The notes under the pieces were generated by a model that was not told the DNA's origin, did not search any database, and saw only the letters and a program-made list of their open reading frames with translations. The translations under genes and the position numbers were made by a program. Shown one piece after another: positions 10,950 to 23,900 of a stretch of 64,000 nt of DNA; position 1 is the stretch's first letter, and each line of letters opens with the position of its first letter. Source of the stretch: Pleurodeles waltl. Its lineage: Eukaryota; Chordata; Amphibia; Caudata; Salamandridae. Location of the stretch: positions 350,232,027-350,296,026 of the forward strand of contig NC_090439.1 of the NCBI RefSeq assembly GCF_031143425.1, given 5' to 3'.

Positions 10950-13757
10950 TCATTCAAAGGTTGGCCCTTTTGAGTCTTTTTTTATGTTCTTGAGGGCCTT
11001 GCTATTCTTGGCCACCTCCTGCTCAAAGGAGAACCAGTTGTACATCACTCTGAAGATCTTTTATGGCACTCATGTTGATGGCAGCTGATGCAGTTGGCTG
11101 TGTCATGGTACTTGTGGGTCCAGGCAGCTGGAGCAATGGTAATGTTAGCAGTTGTGGGCCCCTGCAGAGCAGCTGTGCTTGGTCCGGCCTGTGTGGGCAG
11201 TGTGGGTCCCCCTTGGCGGAATGCCCACCACTCACCAGTGGATCGCTCCGAGCGATAGCGAGGTGCCATCCTCCCGAACCCAGATTCCACTGCCAAAATG
11301 TGCCTACAGCACACTGCCCTCTTCTGAAATACACGGAGATGGTTCTCATTCATGTTGGCAGCTTTAAAAATGAGACAGGCAACCATCAGTGTCAGCATTG
11401 TGTGGAGTATGTACAGTAAATCAGCTTACTATCAACATCAAATAGCACATGAACTCCTACTCAAAATCCAGATGATACAATGGACCTGATTTATGAAATG
11501 ACAATTCTGCCTTAGCACCATTTCCCTTACATCATAGTCATCCAAAACAAGATTTGGTAACAAACAATTTACAGATGTGCTTAGACTTTGCACCATGTGT
11601 GACAATGCTAATGCAGCGTCAGATTCACATTGATCAGGACCACTATTCCTCTTCTTAAGTGTCAAATTTACAAAAATACATCCCCTGAAACTTGATGCTG
11701 TTATTGTGAGTATGGGATGATGTTGTTTACCATAAGGGTTCAGTGTTGATAGGTACACATGCAAGCCTGATCAAAAAGACTGTCACCTACACAGTGAGCA
11801 TCACATCTACCTACACATTTGTTGATCCCACCCCCTGTACCCCGGGGATATGGCCATACAGATCAACATCTCAAGTGTCCAGGTCATCCACGAATGCATG
11901 CCCACTCATACATGGAGTCAGGGGGTGGACCATAATTTAGGTGATGACAAACCATGAAGCTGGTATCCATAGGTCTCTCAATTCTACATTCATGTGTCCA
12001 GGTGTAGATACCCATCAATACTTGATCAGCCAATACCATTCCTCACACACCCATAACCATGCCAGCACACAATTGTACCTGCATGCACGCCTATCACATT
12101 CCATTTAGTTGTCACGTAGGTGGACTACAAAATTATTGGCACCATGCTGGTGGACAAATGCCCACACATTCCTACATGTACATCACAATACAGGGATGCC
12201 CCAATTGTTCAAGAAAATGGTGCATCACTGTGTTGTGTGAATTACGGTGTGTACCAGTGCCATTACATACACAACGGTGCACATCTAAGTCACATAAGGA
12301 GCTACATGTGGCTTGTCATCACCTTGTTCACACAATGCTGGCCATTGAGCGCCAGAAGCCTCACAAGATATGACTCTCTGCTTGTGCATGGGGAACGACT
12401 TAAATGTGACACATTGTCACCATCCATCCTCCTCTGTTTTCTGTCAATTTACAGTACATCACTCCTAGCATTGGGTGCTGAACTCATGACTCACTCACAC
12501 TAAACACTTCAACACTACACAGGACAGACAAAATTACACTTACTGGATACATCTGAGTCCTCAAATCTTGCCACTTCACCTATGGTGTAGGGGGAGGTCC
12601 ACCTGAAATATATGGCTGGAAAACCATGGATAGTATCACATCACTGTCACTACTAGTGGAAAACATATGGCAGTATATACTATTTCAGTAGAGTGAGGTA
12701 TTCATGCAGGTTGGTGACAGTGCCAGAGACACACCACTGTATACTCACAATGAGACTGTCACTCTGGTGTATGAGAGCCATATATCTGCACTCTTACACT
12801 GGGCCTGAGACTTATGTAGTGCTACACCCTGCAACAACCATGTGTGGTCAATCTGTAGAAGATGGAACTTCATGGTATGAGGGTGAGTTGGGTGACAGAT
12901 AAATGACACAACCCTTGTGCTCTGCAAGACAACTTATTCAGGTATTCTGGCTTGTCATGCAAGGTACAAAGAGGCACTTTGTGGAGGACAACCAGCTAAA
13001 TAGTTAGTCTGCAGTTTACATGCATTGAGCAATCCATGACTAATGTGTCACAGTTGGCTGATGGCATCAAATGGCCCATTGCCAGTGCCCCCTTTGTAAA
13101 CATAATGGCAGGGCTGATGTATGTGAAACTCTGACATTATTGCACCATACATGGATTGTCATACTTAGTTATCACAATCCACTCACAAATGGTATGCTGG
13201 CAGTGTTTAACCTTATCATACATGACACAATGCTGGGGCACAGATGTTGCCATGGCCCATGAAATGTGCTACTTAGTGATGGATGTGCATGACTATCCGA
13301 ATTTCTGACTTGCATTGGTTAAATGTTAGGATATGTGAAGCCCATGTCTATACTGGCACAGTGACACTTCATTCTGGTTGCAGGCAACCTGTCCACAAGC
13401 ATTGCATGCAGTACGCCAACACATCTGCTACTGGCATTCAAGTGCAGTGAACAGTAATTAGTTAGCCAATGGGGTACTCCCCAACATGCCCACCAATCAC
13501 CACACCAAAATGGTCCAGAAGATCCTGCTCATAGCCCAGCGATGCTTCAGCTGATGGTCATTGCGACTGGTGTGGTACACCCTCTTGAGGTGGTGGAGCA
13601 GCTTTCCCAGTGCAGCCACCTTGCCTCTGTAGCGTAGCCCTGGATCACACGGCCACCCATCTCTAGCATCAGTGGGAGGTAGTGGGCTACCAGCCTCCCC
13701 GCTCCTCCTCCCCATTCTGGTCAGCCTCCCCCTGCCAGACATTGAACTAGGGTACAA
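10950..13757 (-). pseudogene. Decayed Myb-like Harbinger gene on the minus strand
   Basis: The 5' part (13757-13497) encodes a basic N-terminus (MSGRGRLTRMGRR) and a stretch ending NDHQLKHRW, then, after an apparent frameshift, YEQDLLDHF. This resembles the third helix and following segment of Harbinger Myb-like proteins. The 3' part (about 11400-10950) holds an Arg-rich segment, then in another frame INMSAIKDLQSDV, and finally EQEVAKNSKALKNIKK, which looks like a helical tail. The middle (11400-13490) is non-coding and would be intron. Several frameshifts are needed to link the parts. The exon structure is not proven, and the family assignment rests on short motifs. Confidence 0.35.
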
Positions 13758-14301
13758 GTAGAATTTTTTTTTAGATAGTACAATGGAGAAACAGAAATAA
13801 TGAAAGGAAACTTAACACCCAAAAATTCAATAACCCAACTAACCCACCTATAGTACTAACCTAGACAGACACCCGACAGCACAAGTACAAGGTAAAATAC
13901 ACTAAACACAACAATATCACAGACACTGGGACATATGACAATAAAATACAATAGTAAACATGACAGGAGGGACAGCACAAGTTAGACTAAATCACAAGAA
14001 GATACCACCAACTCTAAAACACAACCACACAGTTAAAAGAGACACAATCTGTAAAGAGAAAGTGAAAGTACACCCACTGTACCATGCCTGTAAATAGGGT
14101 ATTCTATTACATCACTTCCTGTGCCCTCACGATACAATTTCCTTTGTGTGTATTTTTTGATGCATCTGATATTTGCGTGAGTATTTTTTGATGCACTACC
14201 TTACTTGTGTCAATTTACATAGGCGCATTACCCTTATGCTTCCATTTCACAGTAAATCAGCATTGCGAAGAGTGCAAAGGTGGAAAATACGCTAAGGGCC
14301 C

Positions 14302-16319
14302 ATAGGTCATGTAGTTTGCGTTTGTGGATATTTTTGGCGCATCTGTGTCTTTTTTTAAACTCTAATCGTGAGTGCATGATTTTTAGATTTGTTGATGTAT
14401 GCACCCTCTATCAACATAATAATTGTATGTGGTGGGCTGCAGTATGGCATGTTGTATATGGACGCATGTGGTAGTCCATTGTACAATGTGATTTGTGTGT
14501 GATTGTTGTGTTACACCAATGTGCGTGTTACAGAATCAACAGCATGCAAATGTATTCACACCATGCATATGTATGTATGTGTGACAACAGTGTATCCACA
14601 TATGTATGGCAGTCAGTACTATGCAACCGTCATGGTATGTGATTGTGATTTGTGTTCACTTATGTGCTGTGTGTAGTTGTCTTGCAGAGGATCACATTTC
14701 ATGCAACATTCACAGCTAAAGGATTGTTGATGATGGCTGATGCTTGCAAATTGCCAAATGTTATGCAACAAATGTCTCCATATGTTGATCTTGAGAATAT
14801 GGATGACTTGTGTGTGGACTACACATATGTCTGACATGTGTACATCTTTGCTACATAATGTGATTGACACACTCTGCCTACATTCCTACCATTACATGTA
14901 TTGAACACAATAGCCAGTTGAAAATCATAACATTTTGCTTTGTAATTACAATTACTTTGTGGTGGACCTACAGCTATAGCCGCATATGTTTTCATCCATT
15001 CTGATGTGCATCCCATAGACATGTCCATGCCAAGTGTGAGGTCATGTGTACCCTGTGACAGGATTGGGCACCATGGCAGTGGCAGGTGTGTTTTCCATGG
15101 ATGTACTGTGAATGTTCCATTTCTCCCATTGCTTGCCATACCTGGGCTAGTCATGTTAGGCATTGTCACCAATGATGTACCCACCTTGCCACACATGCTC
15201 CATGTAGCCTTTACAATGCTCACACTGAGCTGTGTTAGTGGTCTATATAAACATTTCAGTCTCACCTTATTTTTTCATCCACTGCCTCATGTGTGGACCC
15301 CTTATTTAGGTCATTTTTAGATATGTTGTTGTTGTGTGTGATGTGCTATTGTTATACAAGTTGGCAACGTGGGTGTAAATTATATGTTGTGGTCCATAAA
15401 CAGGCCTCATTGAAGCAGATTTTCCCTAGTGTTTTTGGATTCCTCAGCGGTGTTATCAACCAAGGGCGGTTGGGATATGAAGAGTCGCCTGTTTTGTAAT
15501 GAGGCATAAGAACTACAATGAGTTACACACTTCCTGATTATAGCACCTGTCATTGCACACACAAAGTTAGGACAGATGTTACTTACCAACAAGCCAGGCC
15601 CTCTCCAAAAAAAAGTCATCAGCGGGTTACAGTGCCCCACGGTCATAAAGCATCTGCAGCTAGATGTACCTTGGACTTTAGTTGTATTATTTTCACTACT
15701 GTTTCACACATGATCTACCTCTCTTCATGGGGTGATGTCTCATTCCATCACATATGAATACATGCCAAAATATCTTGGGAAATAGTTGTATATAATGGGT
15801 ATGCAGTTTATGTGGTACCACAGACTGGTGTGTCAACATTGTTTGTTGGGTCACACATACCCTAAACCATTTCCCCATGCCATTTATCATGAACAATTGC
15901 AGAAGAAATAAAGGACATGACAGGCAGACCTACAGTACTTATTCACAATGTGCATTTCCATGCGATAGCTGTAGAATCATTTGCCTAAGTGCTTTACATA
16001 TGTTAATTGGTGAAGCTTCATCACCTGACTGCTAACAAGCATCAGAGAGTGGTATTCAGAAATGTTTGATACATATATGTGAGTGTGTATACTCAGTAAT
16101 CCTAAGACCTCTATGAATTTGTAGATTCTAGGTTGTGTTCTCACTAATGAAGCTTGGAAGACATTTTGCCATCCTTTTACTGCATTGTTAGTTTTGGCTT
16201 CTTGAACCATGGTGCTATTGTAGACAATCCACTGTAGTGTTTGGACTTTGGAATGGTGTCTGTGCAGTCTGCCAACCCAAGTTTCTTCAAAGGTTCAAAG
16301 TAGTCCATTAGAGGACTTA
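14302..16319. other. No gene recognised
   Basis: The composition (CACATG, ATGTTG words) resembles the introns to the left. A good-looking acceptor (TTGTCTTGCAG) ends at about 14690 and is followed by an open stretch reading MADACKLPNVMQQ and DLENMDD on +, but no known motif follows it. Confidence 0.4.
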
Positions 16320-16489
16320 ATGCCTGATTTAGTGCTTGACGGAGGGGGTTACTCTGTCAGAAATGTGGAGGACATCCCATCCGCAGTACTGCAATCCCAG
16401 TATTACTGATAAGGATCTTAATACAGCAAACATAATATATGCCATGTTTGTGATGGAGTAACCCATCTGTCAAACTCTAAATCAGGCCC
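16320..16489. mobile_element. MITE, 170 bp, Harbinger-like ends
   Basis: The ends are inverted over about 40 bp: the left end reads GCCTGATTTAGTGCTTGAC and the reversed right end reads GCCTGATTTAGAGTTTGAC, followed by GGGTTACTC in both. Flanking triplets are TTA and TTG. There is no coding capacity. Confidence 0.65.
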
Positions 16490-17137
16490 TTGGCTTGTTT
16501 TCTTTTTTTTGGTAAAATGATCTTACTATAAGTAAGTTGCAGTGGTTACCCACCTATGTTATAGAGATATAGGTTAGTACAAGACATATGGTCTACCTAA
16601 AAGGCGTACTGGCTGTTTGTTCCATATTTTACACATAGAGCAGACTGTTGGTGATGTCTCTAAATGCTTTGATTGAAGTAGTAGCATTAGCCCTGAATGG
16701 CTTTGTGAGAGTACAGTTTAAGTATTGTTTGTATCATGGCTTGTTGAAAGTTGTTTATTATTTTATGTCAGAAGTAATTGTTAATTTTAATTTTAATATG
16801 GCTTAGCAATTCATAGTAAATGCTTCTTTGTTTATTAGTTAGCAAGGTATATACAAGGGGTATTTTAGTGTTTTGATATTCGCTATCTATGGTGCAAATC
16901 TGATTGAATGGTTTATGGCACATTTTGAATGTTTAATTCATCATCCATGTTTGACATTGATTTAGTCTTCATAAAATATTTGCTGTGGCAAAAGTTGTGT
17001 GTCATTAATTAGGTTGTCATGTGGGAGAAAGGATTTATCATTGTGTGTGGTGGTTAGGTTTTCAGGAATTTGGATGTCTTTGTATCTTCTAGGGGCAGCA
17101 GGAGTATCACTGGAGGCTTTTTTAGTTCATGTTTTAA
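16490..17137. other. AT-rich, nothing recognised
   Basis: T-rich DNA without open frames or tandem structure. Confidence 0.5.
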
Positions 17138-17629
17138 GTGCCTGATTTACAAGGCCCATGAGGTGCCCTAGCGCCACACTTCTGTCTTTTATTTTTACAC
17201 TTATGTTGCGTTAAGGACGCTATTCTCATTCATCATATTTACAAAGTGGCTCAGTGCCTGGCATAATGTATTCAAGGGGGGCATTCCCCCATACGGAAGT
17301 CCGAAAAAATGGCGCATTGAATTTTACAACATTTCACTGTGCCATTTTTTGCATCATTTTCAACGCCTGCCCAGAGCAGGTGTTAAAATGACGTGCCCAT
17401 TCTTTTCAATGGGCCTCCCTTTACTTTGCGGGATTAGTGCCACAATTTATTTCACTAATTCTGCAAAGCACCTAAATAGAGTCATAAATTTTGACAATAT
17501 TGTCCTAATGTGCGTCATGGTGCGCTGAATTATAAATACAGCGCACACATGGTGTCTTCAGGGGTTTCTAGGGGGACAAGAAAAGTGGCGCATCACAGCT
17601 GATGTGCCACTTATTTGTAAATCTGGCCC
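17138..17629. mobile_element. MITE-like element, about 490 bp
   Basis: The left end GTGCCTGATTTACAA and the reversed right end GGGCCAGATTTACAA form an inverted pair. Similar GCGCCAC blocks lie just inside both ends. Flanking triplets are TAA and TAG. It is non-coding. Confidence 0.55.
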
Positions 17630-18781
17630 TAGGTGTTTTAAAGTGGATATGGTTGGTAGCTGTCTTGTGATATATTCAGGTACTTTAGGGTGTACATTGT
17701 TTTGCATTTAGTAGTGGTGGGATGTGAGGAACTAGTACTTGCCTCTTTTGCTTACTTTGGTGAAATGCAGAGGATGGTTGCATTCTCCCATGTTCATAAC
17801 TATATATTTTTTATGTTTTATAATAGCCCTCTCATAACATGCATTAGAGTAAAATTGAGTACATTTTCAGTTAACATTCTCAGTGCTTCTGTTGTGGGTT
17901 CATCTTAGCACCTTCCTTAAGTACATTCATTTTAGCTTCAGGTCTGCAGCCTGTGCCCTTTTACCCACTTACATATTTCATTCCATTTATTAATTTTATG
18001 ATATTTTAGCATGGCTTGATTTTAGCATGGCTGTTTAATTTTCTAATCAGTTGCTTTTTCTGTGAAAGCATTGTTGTCATTTCCTTGGCACAACCTTTCA
18101 TTCTGTGCCTCTGCTCAAGGCTGTACATGATAACTTACTTAGTATTGCTGGGCTAAGAATACGGAGCCTAGACATATTATAACGTTAGGCCTGCTCTCAT
18201 AACACAACATGTTTTGTTAGAAAAACACCACACAGGCCGAAGGGGGTTAGAGAGGACATTCCAGTCAGTCATCTTACGCTTTGTGCCACTTTGTGCCACT
18301 TTGTGGCAGCTTTACTGATCTTGGCCATGTCTCGCCAGCCAATTAGAGCGACTGCGAGCAGACATCCGATAGACCCCTGAGGATCCTCCAGATAGGGGGT
18401 AAATTGGTCCTTCCATGGACTAGCACTGGCAGAAGGGCCAACACTGCAATGTTTTGCTATGTTATGTTAGATGCCAGAAGCGTGGGTAGAAATTGTTGGA
18501 TTTATGGTTATGTCAGGATGCTGGGACGGTGTATTTGTTTCACTCTAATGGTCATAATAATAACAGTATTATTTTTCAGCTTCCTAGTAATTGCAGCTCA
18601 TGCCTTTTTACATACAGTGCAGTTGCTTAAATAAAATACATTGAAACTTGTCCTTCATTTCTATCCCTGTCTTCACATGTATGAGACTTTGTGCTATGAG
18701 AGAAAGGGGTCTGATCTGTTCCACCACGACTTCCCTGAGGAGTCAGAGTGTCATAAGTCAGGTGGCCACAAAACACCTTGA
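17630..18781. other. No gene recognised
   Basis: Mostly AT-rich. A small tandem run of GCCACTTTGT-type words is seen near 18283-18305. No coding evidence. Confidence 0.5.
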
Positions 18782-18937
18782 GGCCCGTATTTATACTTTT
18801 TTTAGCGCCGCATTTGCGCCGCTTTTTGACGCAAAATGGTGCAAACCTACAAAATACAATGGCATTTTGCAAGTTTGCGCCATTTTTGCGTCAAAAAACG
18901 ACGCAAATGCGGCGCAAAAAAAGTATAAATACGGGCC
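18782..18937. mobile_element. MITE, 156 bp, nearly complete palindrome
   Basis: The sequence from GGCCCGTATTTATAC to GTATAAATACGGGCC is self-complementary along almost its whole length, including GCGCCGCATTTGCG and GACGCAAAA blocks. Flanking triplets are TGA and TTA. The tip is related to the left end at 3988, so it is probably a non-autonomous relative of that Harbinger family. Confidence 0.75.
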
Positions 18938-20851
18938 TTAATTTCTAGGTTTGGGTGAGATGCTGCTAGCTTGCCGGGAAGGTCAGGCTGACATCTTCCA
19001 GTCGGTGTGGGACTGACTCAGACACCCACACTTGTTGGTGCTGCCGCCCAAACCCAATCAGTCTTACCCCCATGGTAAAAGTCTTACAACACTTCTGCTT
19101 TCTTGGCTGTAGGTGTCGCCCGTGTGCAAGAGTAATTGTTTACTTTTCAGTGAGTTGTTATATCTTACATTTTCTGTCTAAATATAGTTTAATAATACAG
19201 TTAAATTAATTGCAATCATTTTACTTTTGCTTTGCACATGTACATAAAATACTAAGACAATTGTTTAGTGTTTTGTATCCTTACATATGTGTTGATTATG
19301 ACTGCAGTTCTTTTTTCAGTTTTCCATTGGAGGTGTTCTAAGGTGGATCAAGTGGTTTATTTTTCTGTTGGGGGGAAAGTAGTATTAATCATATCTCAAG
19401 CATTTATTTGTGAGTACTTTGTAGGGGTAGAGGACTTTTAGATTTGTGTTTTACGTTTAAGGTTTAGCTGATATTTAGAAGCAGTTTGATTTTACTTCTT
19501 TTTATGTGCCTTTTTCCTGGTGTTCGAATATTGAATTTTGTTGGTGGTTGTGTAGGCAATTAATAGTGTTGTACTTTTTCTGTAGTACCTAACGTTTTGT
19601 AGATAAAATAAAATAGAGAGTTCAGTTAGCTATTTCTATATTTATATTTTTAAATAAGATACTTTCAACTATGTTAAAATTGATTTTTTTTTCCCACTTG
19701 TGAAAGTATTTTTATTGTTTTTGCTTTTCTGTTTGCAATCCAGCAGAGTGTCATTTTCCTGCAGCTTTAGAATTTTTGTTGGGATAAGTATTGATATTTT
19801 CTGGTCCTGTTTTATTATGGTTTTAGTGAATATCCAATTTTATTGATTAGTCTGCTTTACTGTAGATTTTATTGGTTAGTATTCATTTAGTTTGACTAAT
19901 AATATCAGTTATTTCCTTTTATGGCAGGTGCTGATTACTGTTTCTTTTTTAATGTGAAATATATTTATGTTAATTTTGTATTTTTGATGTTTAATTTTAT
20001 TTATGAATGTTTATTTTTTATAAAACGTTATTGTAGATAGTATTTTTGTTTGTTACTTATTTGATGTTTTGAAATATATTTTACTTTTTCATGTGTTTAA
20101 AGCTTATTTTCTTGTTATAAAATTCAAATAAGGAAGTTAAACTATTTCTTGAGATATGTAGAGGTTTATTTTATTTGTTGCTTAATGTAAAATAGAGGTA
20201 TATTGTTTTGTAATATTTGGCTTTATTTTTTGCGATATTAATGGAGTTGTGTGTTTCAATACTATTGACTTTTTACATATTTATTTATACATAACAATAT
20301 TTTTGTTTATAACACTTGTGAAATTGTTATTAGTAGAAATAGATATCTTTTTAAAAAATATATATTTTTGTTGGCATTTTGAGCATTTTCAGAAGTCATT
20401 GTAATATATAACTTTGTTACAATTGTGTCACCACGAGGTTACACAACCTTCTGTTTTCATAACTGTTCTCATACACAGAACTCAGCTCTTTGCTACCATA
20501 TATTACTTATATGTATAGACTCTGGCTATTATGCTCTACAGCAGTATGTGAAACCTCTACCAAGTTTCCCAAGTACTTGATGTCATGCCCCCGGGTGGGG
20601 GCCGCCTGTTATCTATATTTGTGTTTGTGTTGTTGTTGATTGAGTATAGGATGGCAATATTTTTGTAAACAATATTTTCTTCTGGTATTTTTGTGAATCG
20701 ATAAGGTTTTCAACAATATTATGTCACTGAACTGGAGAAAACCACCATCAACTAACAATTCAACATTACATTTGCTAAGCATCAGACTGAAGTACCTAAC
20801 CATGGACTATCCTCCTGTCCAACAGCTTTTTGGCATCCAATACAAACTAAA
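18938..20851. other. T-rich non-coding stretch
   Basis: Strongly T-rich between about 19600 and 20400 (many TTTTATT words). No open frame of interest is present. Confidence 0.5.
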
Positions 20852-22185
20852 ATTGATTGATTGATTGATTTCCGCTTTATGTCGGAAAAAATGCCATAAA
20901 AGCACATTAAGCACAAGATCTTCAGTATAAAAGGTAGTTAAAAAAAGAACACTACAATTCTCAAAAATACTTAAAAAAGAGCTTGTCCAAAGTCATATAA
21001 TAAAAGTTGCACAAAGTCTAAAATAGGAGTACGATTGTATATACAAAACATGATGAGTCAATATTAAAACTTAGTCACAAATACAGTTCTTCAGAGAGAG
21101 AACAGCATGGGCTTTGTCATCCAAGCTGTATCTCATATTTTCAAATGCAACATGTATCAAAGCATTGTATTAATTTCAAATGAGGAAGAGTTCCCAACCT
21201 ATCATCTCACTTCAAGTCACAAGACATGGGAATAAATTCAGTACAAGAATCCTTAAAATCTAGTAGCTTTATTCTCTTATTCAGTAAAGATGTATGTATG
21301 CATAAATAAAAAGACTATGGATCAGGACACAATTGTAAGCTGCTTATTAAATTTATGCATTAGTAGTCAGAGGTTTGACTCTAATGCGCCAGATTGCCTC
21401 TAAGAACTTTACCAGCATGTATGCCACAATTCTGCGAGGACTTGTTCCACAAACCCTAAGGGCCGAATGCCGATCCCTGATACACAGGGATTTGCAGAGT
21501 GGCCTAATCCAACAAGCCCTTTGTTTTTTGGAATACATCCCATCGAGATCTGTTTGGCTTTCAGTTTGCTTCCATCTGTAAGTAAGGGCCCGTGTAGGTA
21601 GGGATCCAATTCTAAATCTGATTTAAAGTGCATATGCTAGGGGTGTTGTAATCATATTTAAATAATGCTCAATCCATAATGGCACTTAGCTAATAAAAAA
21701 CTGTTCGTCAGATTAGCGGGTGGAACTTATACTAACTCTGCTACTTGCAAGCTCGCCCAGTATGCATCCTTCAAAGTCTGTGTAGCACTCTTTGGGAGGT
21801 GAGAAGAATCTGACCAATACAGGCCTAGCCCAAGTTTGGAAAAGGAATTTTTTATATATCTGCAACATGGATTTTTTTTGTTTCAATTTGTGGGGTGGCT
21901 AGTACCACTCTTAGCCATGTTTTATACGGGTCTAAAGAATCTATAGACCATATTCTGATCCAATACTGCAGTGGCCTCATGGCGGCTATATCCACAATAG
22001 AGTCCAAATTCAACTCCATTCCAATAGGCAGTGTAGGGGAACTCGGGGAGATTTTTAGCAAGGCTTTTAGGAAAAAAGTCTCCGCTCTCTCTAAATCTTG
22101 CAATTTGCCATGTCCCCATAACTCTGCACCATACAGGGCTCTCCCTGTAACTAAAATTGATCTCTTTAAATTAACCTTCACATGA
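20852..22185 (-). pseudogene. Non-LTR retrotransposon, 3' end, 5'-truncated
   Basis: On the minus strand a reading frame begins near 22181 with RALYGAELWGHGKLQDLE, followed by ERAETFFLKALL and LQYWIRIW. This is typical of the region downstream of the reverse transcriptase in several vertebrate LINE clades. Further down (21633-21353) the frame is broken by shifts and stops. The element ends in a short AATC-type simple repeat (20852-20870, seen as ATTG on +), a common kind of LINE 3' tail. The reverse transcriptase itself is missing, so the copy is 5'-truncated. The clade cannot be named safely from this part alone. Confidence 0.55.
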
Positions 22186-23400
22186 AACTAACATTATACT
22201 TTAGCAACAATACCAGAACAACATATTGGGCATAGCCATTTTTCAGCATAAGATTTGGAAGTCATATACCTTATCACAAATCTTTCAGAAGAAACATACA
22301 GTTTACCACTGTCCCACTGTCCCTAGTGCAAGAGATGGGGATTGAAACTAGCTTCACTGTGACCAATATCATTCATAAAACATTCAATTTTACTTCACAA
22401 TTAGGAATGCCAATGCAATTGATCTATTTTTTTTACAGCTGTCACATACAATCTGGAGATTGAATACAACAAATATGATAACAGAAGTAATGTTTTACAA
22501 ACAAACCTGAGTCAAAATAAGAGGAGAGCATTACATCAGGGAAACGACATCTGACACATACTGCTACAAGATATTAACAAGCAGTCCATCAAAGGACATC
22601 CAAGTAATACTCAAGGCCAGACTAGAAGAATGGTATTCTCAGAGTTTGTTGACACTGGAAGCGAAAACACATCTCTTCATCGAACTCCTTACAATGGCCA
22701 CCTTCTAGTTACTTCCTAAAATCCAGTGTGCCCAGTCAGATATTAATTGAATCAGCTCTCGCTTAAGTGAATTTGTTAACCATCACCTACATTCTACAAT
22801 CTTTTATGAAGGACCTTACATCCTACATCCAGGATACCAAGGATATTCTGGGGATGCATGAATAACACCACATAGGGTAAAGTCTACATATCAGTGTCTA
22901 TTGCCATAATTAGTCCAAACACCTCTATAAGACACAAGGATGGATTAAATGCAGTCTTCAAAGCCCTTGAATCAGAACCATCATATTTCATGGAAAAATA
23001 TGATTGTAGAAATGATGTCTACTTAACAACGTCTTCATCTTCAAAGAAGAATATTATATGCAAATACAGGGTACGGCGATCAGGAGCCAAATTTGCTAAA
23101 AGATTTCCACAGGCAACAGCCAGAGAAATGACTAAACAAATATGCTAGACATTGCTACAACAAATTGTTAACTACTGGACGACTCTAAAAACAATATACA
23201 TTTTATCACAGACTTCCACAATTGAGATCAGATAATCAGAAAAATTCTGAAACACTATTAGCATCTTCTGACCTCTAATCCATCCATCAATGGCAATATC
23301 CAGACATACCCACAAATGGGGTTCCGTTGAGCTAAACATTTGAAGCAATTGCTATGTAAATCTTAATTTGTCATCTGAATTTGTGACAGAAGGAAAACAA
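22186..23400. other. Unassigned, possibly part of the following relic
   Basis: AT-rich. The frame 22894-23148 is open, but its product shows no motif that I recognise. Confidence 0.35.
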
Positions 23401-23900
23401 CTACTTTTTTGAAAAATCAGTGGGCTTCGACACATGTCACAACTGTAACATCTGTAAATTATGTATTAATAAAATTAAGAAATTTGAACCAGAACCAGGA
23501 AATTAAAAGGGAATGAAGGACTGGATCACTTGCAGTAGCACTTTTGTCATGTACGTCATACAGTATGATTGTTCATATATAAATGTAGAACACCATCTCA
23601 GACCACTTTGGATCTGAATACATTACAGAAATATTGACAAACATTAACAAACCTAAAGTAGGTCCTCCACTAACAGTACATTTCAATTAAGAACACTATT
23701 GCAACACAATGCATACATACATTCTTCAGTTTAAAACAAACCAAAGCACATCCATGATGTGGTTACCATGAATAGCAAATGAGGAGATAGGAGAGTAAAA
23801 AGATTATTAATTTTCACTCCACTAGGAAAGGACTTAACAAAGATGCTGAAACACACTATTGGTTACAAGATATTTGACCGATTCTCTTCCCCCACCCCAA
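23401..23900 (+). pseudogene. Relic resembling a Penelope-like element GIY-YIG region
   Basis: From 23435 one frame reads a Cys-rich start (CHNCNICKLC), then DWITCSSTFVMYVIQYDCSY, then a segment with HHLRPLW and HYRNIDKH, with two stop codons in about 70 codons. Near 23785 another frame reads GDRRVKRLL. The order of Cys cluster, VVYVIQC-like strand, RxL...EHxxNI-like helix and GGDRxxxLL is that of the C-terminal GIY-YIG endonuclease of vertebrate Penelope-like retroelements. Key residues of the GIY and YIG motifs are changed or lost. No reverse transcriptase is recognised upstream. Confidence 0.4.

Larger units (their letters stand above)
3988..14301 (+). mobile_element. Old Harbinger-like element or cluster (right end uncertain)
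   Basis: The left end begins GGGCCCTGGTTTATAC, closely related to the tips of the 18782-18937 MITE. A Myb-like pseudogene on + (4321-9476) and a second Myb-like relic on - (13757-10950) point towards each other. A possible decayed right end (AATACGCTAAGGGCCC) finishes at 14301, but its flanking triplet does not match the left flank. No transposase is recognisable. This could instead be two overlapping fragments. Confidence 0.3.

Noticed and set aside
22894..23148. 84-codon open frame as a possible gene
   Set aside because: No motif, AT-rich decayed surroundings, and no splice or promoter signals.
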